DNA of 14,936 nucleotides from Nitrospinota bacterium (GCA_018896985.1 JAHILQ010000069.1:1-14936), one strand, 5' to 3'; counted from the stretch's first letter, positions 6,390 through 14,155 are shown. Notes: generated by a model not told the origin, from the sequence alone. Program-made: numbers and translations.

Positions 6390-7859
6390 GTGAAGATACT
6401 TATTGCAACTCCGGAAGCAGTCCCGTTTGCCAAGACAGGCGGCCTCGCAGACGTCACCGGCGCACTGCTGAACGAGTACAGGAAAATGAAGGAAGAGGCG
6501 TATCTTGTGATGCCTCTGTATGGAAGAGTCAGGGAGAATTTCAAGCTCAAGGATACGGGTTTAAAAATAAGTGTGCCTCTGGGAAACACGAAAGTAAAAG
6601 GCAGGATATTCAGTTATGAGAATTCAGCTCAGGAACGAGTCGCAACGACATATTTTATTGAGTGCGATGAGTTTTTTGACAGAGAAGAGATTTACGGCAC
6701 GCCGCGCGGTGACTATCCCGACAATGCGGCGCGATTTATATTTTTTTCAAGGGGTGTGCTTGAGGCATGCAGGGCATTGGGATTTAAACCTGATATAATT
6801 CACTGTAATGACTGGCAGACAGGGCTTATTCCTTTATATCTTAAGACCATATATAGTTCAGATAAATTTTTTGACAGGACTGCTTCCATAATCACAATCC
6901 ACAATTTGGGCTATCAGGGTTTATTTCCGCAATCCGATATGCCGCTTACGGGATTTGACAAGAATCTGTTTACGCCTGAAGGCATAGAATTTTATGGGAA
7001 GATAAATTTCCTGAAGGCAGGACTGATATCAGCAGATTCTATAACTACAGTGAGCAATAATTATGCAAAAGAGATACTGAGCAGAGAATACGGATCCGGG
7101 CTTGACGGCGTTTTAAGGAAGAGGGTTTCTGCGCTTACAGGAATTGTAAACGGCATAGACAGCAGAGAGTGGAATCCGGAATCGGATGCCTTCATAAAAA
7201 GGAATTACAGCCTTAAAGGTATTGACGGCAAAAAAGAGTGCAAGCTTCAGCTTCTGAAAGAATGTTCTATAAGGTCAGATGCTGAAATGCCCCTCATAGG
7301 CATGGTGGGCAGGCTGTCCGGTCAGAAAGGGCTTGACCTTATTCTGGAATCTCTTGATGAAATCCTTTCTGCAGGTGCAAATCTCATCATCCTCGGCAGG
7401 GGTGATGAAATGTTTCACAGGAGATTATCATCTGCTGCAGAAAAGTACAAAGGCAGGATGTATGTGAAAATAGGTTTTGAAGACAGCCTTGCGCATAAGA
7501 TATATGCCGGCACTGATATATTTTTAATGCCTTCGAGATATGAACCCTGCGGCATTGGCCAGCTTATAGCTATGAGGTATGGAACAATACCTGTAGCGCG
7601 GAGGACAGGTGGGCTTGCGGATACAGTTTTGGACCATCGGCCGCTTGAGGGTGAAGGAACAGGATTTCTATTTTCGGATTATACTGCCGATGCGCTTCAG
7701 GGCTGTCTGAAAAGAGCGCTCTGCGTGTATGTCAATAAGGCAAGATGGAAAAAGCTGATCCGCAGCGCAATGAAAATGAATTTTTCATGGCCGGATTCGG
7801 CAAAGAGGTATATAGAGTTGTATGATAAAGTTACAAGAATGAAAATGAAAAGGGAATAA
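6390..7859 (+). CDS. glgA: glycogen synthase (GlgA, GT5 family)
   Basis: This 489-residue GT-B glycosyltransferase extends alpha-1,4-glucan from ADP-glucose (or UDP-glucose). MKILIATPEAVPFAKTGGLADV carries the nucleotide-sugar-binding K-x-GG motif (K15). HNLGYQG and the hinge segment VVTGIVNGID-like ALTGIVNGID follow. The C-terminal lobe begins near GMVGRLSGQKG and holds PSRYEPCGIGQL with the catalytic-site Glu (E385) and the second TGGLADTV loop. The length is normal. The second of two adjacent GTG codons (6390) is chosen because GGAG at 6380-6383 is then 6 nt away and MKIL is the canonical beginning; GTG at 6387 is the alternative. The upstream gene is the GalT-family enzyme; the downstream kinase starts 13 nt after the stop, indicating co-transcription. 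Confidence 0.95.
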   Translation: MKILIATPEAVPFAKTGGLADVTGALLNEYRKMKEEAYLVMPLYGRVRENFKLKDTGLKISVPLGNTKVKGRIFSYENSAQERVATTYFIECDEFFDREEIYGTPRGDYPDNAARFIFFSRGVLEACRALGFKPDIIHCNDWQTGLIPLYLKTIYSSDKFFDRTASIITIHNLGYQGLFPQSDMPLTGFDKNLFTPEGIEFYGKINFLKAGLISADSITTVSNNYAKEILSREYGSGLDGVLRKRVSALTGIVNGIDSREWNPESDAFIKRNYSLKGIDGKKECKLQLLKECSIRSDAEMPLIGMVGRLSGQKGLDLILESLDEILSAGANLIILGRGDEMFHRRLSSAAEKYKGRMYVKIGFEDSLAHKIYAGTDIFLMPSRYEPCGIGQLIAMRYGTIPVARRTGGLADTVLDHRPLEGEGTGFLFSDYTADALQGCLKRALCVYVNKARWKKLIRSAMKMNFSWPDSAKRYIELYDKVTRMKMKRE

Positions 7860-7872
7860 TGAGGAGTGTCTC

Positions 7873-10839
7873 TTGTCAGCAATGAAGAACCTTATGCAGC
7901 AGCAAGAAAATCAACTGCAGAAAGTTACTGTCCTTTATGAACTCATCACCGCTGTGACATCTGCAATGGATATTGATGAGATACTGGGGGCAGTTACATC
8001 GAAAATTACAAGGCTGCTTGGCGCAAGGGGCTGCATTATAAGATTACTGATGGAAGACAATATCCTGAGAATAAAGTCCTCTTATGGCCTTGCAGAGGAT
8101 TTAAAAGAGCATATGGATCTGGTGCTCGGAAAGGGCATAGCCGGATGGGTTGCGAAAGAGGGTGAACCACTGCTTGTTGAAGACATGGCAGCGATGCCTC
8201 CTGATATGCAAGCGCCTTTAATCAATGTGAAGTCTGCAATATGCGTGCCGCTTAAAGTTGAAGGCAAGGTGATAGGAACCCTCGGCATTTACGACAAGAT
8301 AGGTTCTGATGGAAATAGCCTGCCGTTCTCGCCTGACGATATGAACACAGTAGCTACCTTTGCCTCTATAGCATCTGTCGCCATAGAGAAGGCGAGGATT
8401 TATGAAAGTGAACGCCTCAGCAAGCAGGAAGCTGTTGAAGCAAAAAAAAGGATGGAGATTCTCTTTGACAGCGTTCAGGGAGGAATTATTACAGTCGGCA
8501 GGGGCTACGAAATAATATCGGCAAACAGGTTTGTTAAGGGATGGACTGAGATGGCTGTTGAACAATTGACAGGCAAGAATGCTCTGGATGTTTTTCATGA
8601 CAAAGAAGGAATCTGCCCTCATTGCGCCGCGAAGGCAACGTTTGAAACAGGGCAGATAAATTCCATTACACAGTCACGGGGCATGAACTATGCAGAACTG
8701 ACGTCTTATCCGGTTAAGGATGATGCCGGGAATGTTATTGAGTGCGTAGTATTCATAGAGGATATAACTGACAGAGTTCTTTATCACGAGGAAATATTGA
8801 GCCTGTATAAGGAGGTGGCTCAGACAAAGGAATATCTTGAAAGCCTGATAGAAAATTCCGCTGATGCGATAGTCACTTCCGACCTCGATGGGAATATAAC
8901 TTCATGGAATTACGGCGCTGAAAGGACCTTCGGCTACACAGCGGATGAGGCTGCCGGGAAATTCCTGCTGTTTGTCCCCCAGTTCCTTGTAGACGCTGAG
9001 AAGGAATACATAGAGAAAATCAAAAGTGGAGAAACACTCAAAGATATAGAGACATTGAGACAAAGGAAAGACGGCACAATAATTGAGGTCAGCCTGACAC
9101 TTTCACCCATAAAAGATACCGCAGGAGAGGTTATAGGCATAAGCGGGATAACAAGGGATATTTCCGAGAGGAAACGCGTTGAAAAAGAACTTATAAGGAG
9201 AAATCAGGAACTGTCAAGACTGTTCTTTATAAGTTCCGCTATGAGGGGCACCCTTGAGATTGACAGGCGGCTGAGAATGATATTGACTGCAGTGACAATG
9301 AGCGAAGGCCTTGGTTTCAACAGGTCAATACTCTTTCTTATTGATGAAAAAAAGGGAACTATCAAGGGCGCTATGGGTGTCGGGCCTGCAAGCCCTGAAG
9401 AAGCATGGCAGGTATGGGAGAAGCTTTCTCTGGAGAGAAAGACGCTTCCGGATATACTTTATGACATAGAAACCGGGCCTCTGAGAAAAGATTCATTTCT
9501 TGACAGGTTGAGCATGGGGATGGAGATCCCGCTTGACGAAAAGACTATACTTACGCGCGCGGTTAAGGAGAAAAAGGCTTTTAATGTCCCTGATGTCAAG
9601 GACGAACCGATGGCTGATGCTGTTCTTATTCAGCAGCTCGGAACCCAGGCATACGCTGTAGTGCCTCTTATCTCAAGAGACAGGGTTATAGGTGTATTAT
9701 GGGTGGATAACATCTTTACGAAACGTCTGATTACCGATGAGGATATGAAGTTCCTGATAGGTTTCTCAAATCAGGTTGCGAGCGCTGTGGAAAACGCAAG
9801 GCTTTTTGATCAGGTAGCGCGCGCAGAGGCAGAACTTGAAAATATTTTCAGGTCTATATCTGATATGGTTTATATTACTGATGAGGACTATACGATAAAG
9901 AATATAAATAAGGCGGTGGCTGACAGGATCGGGAAGCCTGCAGGAGAGATAATAGGGGAGAAGTGCTACAGGGTATTCCATGGGATGAATGAACCGTGGC
10001 AGGAATGTCCGCACCACAAAACTGTTCAGACGATGGAGGCATATATAGAAGAAGTCAAAGATTCGTATCTCGGAGGAACGTTTCTGACATCAGCCTCTCC
10101 TGTATTCAGCACAACGGGAGAGTTCTTGGGGACTGTCCATGTGGTCAGGGATATCAGCGAGTTAAACAACCTGAGAGAGAAATTGGCTGCAACAGAGAGG
10201 ATGGCTGCCCTCGGTGAAGTCGCTGCAAAGGTTGCGCATGAGATAAGAAATCCGCTTGTATCGGTTGGAGGTTTTGCAAGAAGACTTGAAAAGAAACTTG
10301 ATGGGAATCTGAAGGAATCCGCAGCCATAATAGTGAGGGAAGTGGGCAGGCTTGAAAGCATCCTCCATGAGATACTCGGGTTTGTCAAAGAAGCCAGATT
10401 GATGAAAGAAAAGGTTAATGTCGGAGAGCTTGTTGACGATATGATATCGCTCATGCAGACACAGCTAAGGGAAAGGGATATTAAAGTTCTTAAGGAAAAA
10501 GGAGAGATGCCGCTGGTTTATATAGATCCCAACAGGGTGAGAGAGGCGCTGCTCAATATATTTAATAATGCAGTTCAGGCTGTGGCAACTCACGGCACAA
10601 TAACCATAAAGACATATACGGCAGGCAGTAATACAGTGATAGAGATAAGCGATACGGGCCCGGGGATAGAAGAGAAAGATCTGCCTTTTATTTTCAATCC
10701 GTTTTATACGACAAAGGCGTCAGGCACAGGGCTTGGCCTTGCAATCACTAACAGGATTATAGAAGAGCATAAAGGTAAGATAGAGGTTGACAGCGCACCC
10801 GGCAAGGGGACAACATTCAGGGTGTTTCTGCCCGGTTAG
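7873..10839 (+). CDS. soluble multi-sensor histidine kinase (GAF-PAS-PAS-GAF-PAS-HisKA-HATPase)
   Basis: This 988-residue kinase has no membrane segment, so it senses in the cytoplasm. Domains by sequence: GAF at about 15-175, PAS 190-300, PAS with PAC 318-437, GAF 455-645, PAS 653-765, HisKA 778-845, HATPase 885-988. The phospho-acceptor is H789 in AHEIRNPL. The ATP site has NN at 898-899, DTGPG from D927, FNPFYTTK, and GTGLGL from 951. Two PAS domains carry cysteine motifs: CPHC (C248, C251) in the first, and CYRVFHG ... ECPHH (C698, C712) in the third. These may bind a metal or sense redox; this is inference. The start is TTG, chosen because GAGGAG at 7861-7866 is 6 nt away; ATG at 7882 would be 15 nt away. 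The cognate receiver follows downstream; glgA lies 13 nt upstream. Confidence 0.93.
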   Translation: MSAMKNLMQQQENQLQKVTVLYELITAVTSAMDIDEILGAVTSKITRLLGARGCIIRLLMEDNILRIKSSYGLAEDLKEHMDLVLGKGIAGWVAKEGEPLLVEDMAAMPPDMQAPLINVKSAICVPLKVEGKVIGTLGIYDKIGSDGNSLPFSPDDMNTVATFASIASVAIEKARIYESERLSKQEAVEAKKRMEILFDSVQGGIITVGRGYEIISANRFVKGWTEMAVEQLTGKNALDVFHDKEGICPHCAAKATFETGQINSITQSRGMNYAELTSYPVKDDAGNVIECVVFIEDITDRVLYHEEILSLYKEVAQTKEYLESLIENSADAIVTSDLDGNITSWNYGAERTFGYTADEAAGKFLLFVPQFLVDAEKEYIEKIKSGETLKDIETLRQRKDGTIIEVSLTLSPIKDTAGEVIGISGITRDISERKRVEKELIRRNQELSRLFFISSAMRGTLEIDRRLRMILTAVTMSEGLGFNRSILFLIDEKKGTIKGAMGVGPASPEEAWQVWEKLSLERKTLPDILYDIETGPLRKDSFLDRLSMGMEIPLDEKTILTRAVKEKKAFNVPDVKDEPMADAVLIQQLGTQAYAVVPLISRDRVIGVLWVDNIFTKRLITDEDMKFLIGFSNQVASAVENARLFDQVARAEAELENIFRSISDMVYITDEDYTIKNINKAVADRIGKPAGEIIGEKCYRVFHGMNEPWQECPHHKTVQTMEAYIEEVKDSYLGGTFLTSASPVFSTTGEFLGTVHVVRDISELNNLREKLAATERMAALGEVAAKVAHEIRNPLVSVGGFARRLEKKLDGNLKESAAIIVREVGRLESILHEILGFVKEARLMKEKVNVGELVDDMISLMQTQLRERDIKVLKEKGEMPLVYIDPNRVREALLNIFNNAVQAVATHGTITIKTYTAGSNTVIEISDTGPGIEEKDLPFIFNPFYTTKASGTGLGLAITNRIIEEHKGKIEVDSAPGKGTTFRVFLPG

Positions 10840-10882
10840 AAATTTTATTTTCAAGGGAGTACAATCTTAATAAGGAGGGCAT

Positions 10883-11236
10883 ATGAAAAAAATACTGGTA
10901 GTGGATGACGACCTTCATATTCAGAAGCTTTACAAGGAAGAGCTGGAAGAAGAGGGGTACGAAGTTATTGTGGCAGGCAGCGGCGTCAAGGCAATGGAGC
11001 TATTCATTCAGGAAGACCCGGATCTTGTTACGCTTGATATATTGATGCCTGATGTGGACGGTATAAAACTTCTTAGACAGATGAAAGAAAAGAAACCAAG
11101 GCTTCCTATAATAATGTCTACGGCGTATGACTACAGGGACGATTTTGCTGTCTGGGCTTCAGAGGCGTATATCGTCAAATCAGCAGACCTTGATGATCTG
11201 AAAAAAACAATAAGGACGCTTCTGGCCAAACCGTAA
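10883..11236 (+). CDS. single-domain CheY-like response regulator
   Basis: The 117-residue receiver has no output domain. The acidic pocket is D8-D10 (VVDDD), the phospho-acceptor D52 (TLDILMPDVDG), the switch residue T80 (MSTAYD) and the conserved Lys K99 (YIVKSAD). The usual KP pair is KS here. AAGGAGGG at 10872-10879 supports the ATG. It lies 43 nt behind the histidine kinase and is very likely its partner. Without an output domain it must act by protein contact or as a relay intermediate. Its TAA overlaps the ATG of the truncated methyltransferase by one base, so the two were once translationally coupled. Confidence 0.93.
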   Translation: MKKILVVDDDLHIQKLYKEELEEEGYEVIVAGSGVKAMELFIQEDPDLVTLDILMPDVDGIKLLRQMKEKKPRLPIIMSTAYDYRDDFAVWASEAYIVKSADLDDLKKTIRTLLAKP

Positions 11237-11609
11237 TGTCACAGATAATAAAGGCACAATCCCCGGTCTATGGCGGTTATATAATTGCGCGTGACAGCGG
11301 AGTAATTTTTATAAAATATCATTAAAAAATTGCAGATTCATTAATTCATCGGCAGAGAAATACAGGATTCAGGAGAAATTCGATATTGTAGTGCTGGACC
11401 CTCCAAGGCCGGGACTGCATCCTGATGCCGCAAGGAAAATCATTGATTCGTCTCCGGGAAAAATTGTTTATATCTCCTGCAATCCTGCAACGCTTGCAAG
11501 GGATTTGAAGAAGTTCAGCGAAAGATACAATGTGGATTCCCTCCGTATGATAGACTTTTTCCCCAATACATATCATGTTGAGGCGCTGGCATTCATGAGT
11601 TTGAGATAA
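11236..11609 (+). pseudogene. rlmD: rlmD/trmA-family rRNA uracil-5-methyltransferase, internally deleted remnant
   Basis: Two pieces of one gene are joined. From ATG at 11236 the frame reads MSQIIKAQSPVYGGYIIARD then SGVIFI, the start of the N-terminal TRAM domain of this family (KPVYGGYGLAR-type), and stops at TAA 11323. In another frame, from about 11325 to the TAA at 11607, comes the C-terminal end of the same family: FDIVVLDPPRPGLHPDA (SAM-domain motif), VYISCNPATLARDLKK with the catalytic Cys, and FFPNTYHVEALAFMSLR. Intact enzymes are about 400-450 residues, so roughly 300 codons are missing at a junction near 11310-11328. The catalytic Cys survives, but the fold cannot form. A TTG-started 72-residue fragment is formally open but unlikely to function. 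Confidence 0.85.
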
Positions 11610-11715
11610 GAAAATCTTGCTAAAGCTTGCAATAAGTAACACGTTGAAATAAAAGGATAATTTAAATATCACATATAAATAGTTATATTATTTATGCAAA
11701 ATATTAATTTTTATC

Positions 11716-11745
11716 TTGACAAATATCCTAAATATATGGTATTAT
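11716..11745 (+). promoter_or_regulatory. strong sigma70-type promoter opening the accessory islet
   Basis: A perfect TTGACA (11716-11721) and TATTAT (11740-11745, five of six) are 18 bp apart, preceded by about 50 bp of very AT-rich sequence that could act as an UP element. The predicted start is near 11752. The TTG inside the -35 box is a formal in-frame start for the following small gene, but its role as a promoter makes that start unlikely. Confidence 0.7.
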
Positions 11746-11753
11746 TTTTTGCA

Positions 11754-11763
11754 ATTTGCAAAT
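11754..11763. promoter_or_regulatory. ATTTGCAAAT palindrome at the predicted transcription start
   Basis: This perfect 10-bp palindrome begins 8 bp after the -10 box, where a repressor could block initiation. Looser TTTTGC and GCAAAA arms lie outside it (11747-11752 and 11768-11773). It is a plausible operator, but short. Confidence 0.35.
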
Positions 11764-11781
11764 AGTAGCAAAAGGATAGGC

Positions 11782-11997
11782 ATGGAAGAAACAAGAAATG
11801 AACGGTTTAAAAGAATAGCCTCCAAACGAACCAACGACATCCTTGAAAAAATCAGGATACTCGGCAACTGCTCAAACAAGAGTTCTTATGAATATACTGA
11901 GGAAGAAGTGAATAAGATTTTCTCCGAGATTGATAAACAGTTAAAGCTCATAAAGGCTAAATTCTCAGCCGGGAAAAGGGAAAGGTTTAAGCTGTGA
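11782..11997 (+). CDS. small helical protein of unknown function (71 aa)
   Basis: The ATG at 11782 is preceded by AAGGA at 11772-11776 with 5-nt spacing, giving a 71-residue protein. It is highly charged and predicted mostly helical: NERFKRIASKRTNDILEKI, then a Cys-containing turn ILGNCSNKSSYEYTEE, then a second helix to FSAGKRERFKL. No membrane segment or signal is visible. The R-x-ERF...RI...RT plus LGNCSN...Y-Y-T pattern resembles small uncharacterised proteins I recall from mobile elements of other bacteria, but I cannot name a function or confirm the match. It is the first gene of the accessory islet, behind its own strong promoter and 79 nt ahead of the TIR gene. Regulator or defence accessory are only guesses. 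Confidence 0.7.
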   Translation: MEETRNERFKRIASKRTNDILEKIRILGNCSNKSSYEYTEEEVNKIFSEIDKQLKLIKAKFSAGKRERFKL

Positions 11998-12025
11998 AAA
12001 AATTTCGACTTACAATTAATTTTGT

Positions 12026-12046
12026 GGTATCGCAAAATGTGATACC
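12026..12046. promoter_or_regulatory. 21-bp dyad upstream of the TIR gene
   Basis: GGTATC (12026-12031) and GATACC (12041-12046) are perfect inverted arms; with inner bases, 8 of 10 pairs are symmetric. As RNA it would be an 8-bp stem (one G-U) with an AAAAT loop, but no T-run follows. Its position 31 bp before the TIR start, in a stretch with no Shine-Dalgarno, suits an operator or a leader structure controlling the TIR gene. Confidence 0.45.
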
Positions 12047-12076
12047 TTCTACAAAGTTTTAGTTATAGTAAATATT

Positions 12077-13291
12077 ATGCCTAACGAAAGCGTACCAGCA
12101 ATTGAAATCATCAAGGCTATGGTCGAGAAAATAGATCGTGCTGTCAAAATAGAGCGAGTCAAAGATGATTTTGACAAGATGGAATATAAATTCCTTCTCT
12201 CAAAAGACAGCCAAACGTGCGAAGTGACTTTTTCGCATGCCTTTCTTCATGATTTGAATGATTACACAGGCTCAAGACAATCAAAGTATTGGATAGCCTT
12301 AGAAGGTGCTCTAAAAAAACGGCTATCGATTCCTATGCAAATTGCCGGGCTAATTCCGTTTTCAACGAGTATCTTCTTTGAGGAGCTACAGGAATGGGAA
12401 CAGAATAATGGTCATAACATCGAGGTGTATTATTCCGCAAACGATTATGAAATATTTCAGGATGGTCTGAAAGAGCTTTATTATTATCTCGAAGAACAAA
12501 AGAACGATCTGTCGCACCTGAAACTGAAAAGCTTCCCCTATGACGAGGATCAGCAACGCATTCAAGACATGCTTTCATATAGAAATAAGCAAATTAGCGA
12601 AAATAGTTCTTCTCCTTTCAGAGACAGTATATCGGTGACTTCGCGTAAACATTTGAAGGCAGCAGCTCTGATGCGGTTGCTATTTTATGAGAATGAACTC
12701 ACACAGGGGCACTATACAGCAACAGTGAAGAAAGAGATTGCTGCCAAGATAGTCAGGATTCTATCACTTCTTTCTTCGCCTATCTTTGAGAAGATCGAAG
12801 TCGCAGAATATATGCATGGCATGAGCAAAGACAGGAAATCTGATCAGCCCAAAGTGGTAATGCCGGACAACTCACATAAGCGACAATACGATGTGGTCAT
12901 ATCGTTTGCCGGGGAAGATAGGGACCACGCCGGAAGATTAGCAGAGCTACTAAAACACGACGGTTTTGAAGTGTTTTATGACGAAGATGAAGAAGCTGAT
13001 TTGTGGGGAAAGAATCTTTATGAACATCTGACAGAGGTATATAGCAAGCTTGGTAAATACTGTGTAATGTTTCTGTCTAAGCACTATGCTGCGAAACAAT
13101 GGCCTACCTTGGAGAGAAGAGCAGCACAGGAAAGAGCATTCAAAGAAAACAGGGAATACATATTGCCGATACGACTCGACGATACAGAAATACCAGGGAT
13201 ACTCGATACAGTTGGCTATCAGGATTTGAGAGAAAAGACAATCGAAGAAATATACGGCATTTTAAAGAAAAAACTTCAAATACATGGCTAA
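12077..13291 (+). CDS. TIR-domain protein with an unrecognised N-terminal half
   Basis: The C-terminal region (about residues 269-400 of 404) is a TIR domain: YDVVISFAGEDRDHA (from Y271), GFEVFYDEDEEADLWGKNL, CVMFLSKHYAAKQWPTLERRA with candidate catalytic Glu E346 in W-x-x-x-E, and YILPIRLDD. Bacterial TIR domains of this type typically cleave NAD+ or make signalling nucleotides and often act in anti-phage abortive infection. Residues 1-265 show no family I recognise; they look globular and helical, with an aromatic, acidic stretch (FFEELQEWEQ...YYLEEQ), and may be the sensor. Codon use differs from neighbours (more CAA, CGT/CGA, ATT), suggesting recent transfer. No Shine-Dalgarno precedes the ATG. 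The stop overlaps the Fic gene start by 8 nt. Confidence 0.88.
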   Translation: MPNESVPAIEIIKAMVEKIDRAVKIERVKDDFDKMEYKFLLSKDSQTCEVTFSHAFLHDLNDYTGSRQSKYWIALEGALKKRLSIPMQIAGLIPFSTSIFFEELQEWEQNNGHNIEVYYSANDYEIFQDGLKELYYYLEEQKNDLSHLKLKSFPYDEDQQRIQDMLSYRNKQISENSSSPFRDSISVTSRKHLKAAALMRLLFYENELTQGHYTATVKKEIAAKIVRILSLLSSPIFEKIEVAEYMHGMSKDRKSDQPKVVMPDNSHKRQYDVVISFAGEDRDHAGRLAELLKHDGFEVFYDEDEEADLWGKNLYEHLTEVYSKLGKYCVMFLSKHYAAKQWPTLERRAAQERAFKENREYILPIRLDDTEIPGILDTVGYQDLREKTIEEIYGILKKKLQIHG

Positions 13292-14045
13292 ACTGACAAT
13301 GAATAACGACATCCTCAATAAACTCTCCTCCCTCAAATCCGCCCTTGACGGCTATAGGCCGTTTTCGGAGCATGTTGTCAAACAACTTAAGGACTACTAC
13401 CGCATAAGGCTGACTTATACATCCAATGCAATTGAAGGGAACACGCTTACAGAGGCAGAGACAAAGGTTATCATTGAAGACGGCATAACCATAGGCGGGA
13501 AGTCCCTGAGAGAGCACCACGAGGCGATAGGCCATGCAAAGGCTTATGACTATATCTATTCCCTGCTTGATAAGCCCATATCAGAGGAGGACATCTTATT
13601 TCTGCATAAGCTCTTTTTTGAGAAGATAGATTCCGGGAATGCAGGCAGATACAGGCTAAAGAACGTCATAATAACCGGAACAGATTATCTGCCGCCTGAT
13701 TATCAGAAGGTTCCTGTACTGATGAAAAAGCATATAGATAACTTAAACAAATATGTGAAGGATAAGCATCCTCTTGAACAGGCAAGCGATCTTCATGCAG
13801 AATTTGAGTCAATTCATCCTTTTACAGACGGCAACGGAAGGATAGGAAGGCTTTTATTGAGTATTCTTACCAAGAAAAACGGCTACTGCCCTGTTATTAT
13901 TCCTCCGATAAGGCGGGCTGAATATATAGATGCAATGCAGAAATCAAATAAAGGCGATTTGAATGCCCTCAGGGCATTGGTTCTGAGCGTTATCTATGAA
14001 GAGATGAAATCATTAAATAGGCTTGTTGAAAGCCTTGCCAGATGA
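13284..14045 (+). CDS. Fic-domain AMP-transferase with N-terminal inhibitory motif
   Basis: The core motif HPFTDGNGRIGR (H178-R189) is complete, including the catalytic His and the phosphate-anchoring GNGR. The family usually transfers AMP from ATP to a hydroxyl side chain of a target protein. Upstream, TSNAIEGN (E51) matches the inhibitory S/T-xxx-E-G/N helix in an N-terminal position, so the enzyme is probably self-restrained (class II-like). The 253-residue length suits a compact Fic protein; no DNA-binding tail is evident. The ATG at 13284 lies inside the end of the TIR gene, so the two are co-transcribed and perhaps translationally coupled; ATG at 13299 is an alternative start. Codon use is closer to the housekeeping genes than to the TIR gene. 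Target and physiological link to TIR are unknown. Confidence 0.93.
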   Translation: MAKLTMNNDILNKLSSLKSALDGYRPFSEHVVKQLKDYYRIRLTYTSNAIEGNTLTEAETKVIIEDGITIGGKSLREHHEAIGHAKAYDYIYSLLDKPISEEDILFLHKLFFEKIDSGNAGRYRLKNVIITGTDYLPPDYQKVPVLMKKHIDNLNKYVKDKHPLEQASDLHAEFESIHPFTDGNGRIGRLLLSILTKKNGYCPVIIPPIRRAEYIDAMQKSNKGDLNALRALVLSVIYEEMKSLNRLVESLAR

Positions 14046-14119
14046 ATTTCTTCTATGGCTTCTTTGAAGTTTTGCAATAAATGCGCTGAATTTCTTTCCA
14101 GCTTTAAAATAATAACTTA

Positions 14120-14149
14120 TTGACCAATACACCTCAATTGTGTTAGAAA
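14120..14149 (+). promoter_or_regulatory. possible selA promoter giving a near-leaderless message
   Basis: TTGACC (14120-14125) and TAGAAA (14144-14149) are 18 bp apart; the predicted transcription start coincides with the selA ATG. The -10 matches at only four of six positions. The rest of 14046-14155 holds no gene I can support. Confidence 0.3.
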
Positions 14150-14155
14150 AGTTGC

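Noticed and set aside
11391..11609. A functional 72-residue methyltransferase fragment
   Set aside because: It has only the last SAM motif and the catalytic Cys of a 400-plus-residue enzyme, a TTG start and no ribosome-binding site; it is better explained as the 3' end of a deleted gene.
11716..11781. TTG start at 11716 extending the 71-aa protein to 93 residues
   Set aside because: The extension is read through a consensus -35/-10 promoter and there is no Shine-Dalgarno before it; ATG 11782 has AAGGA at proper spacing.
14046..14155. A small gene between Fic and selA
   Set aside because: The only ATG frame gives about a dozen codons, with no ribosome-binding site.
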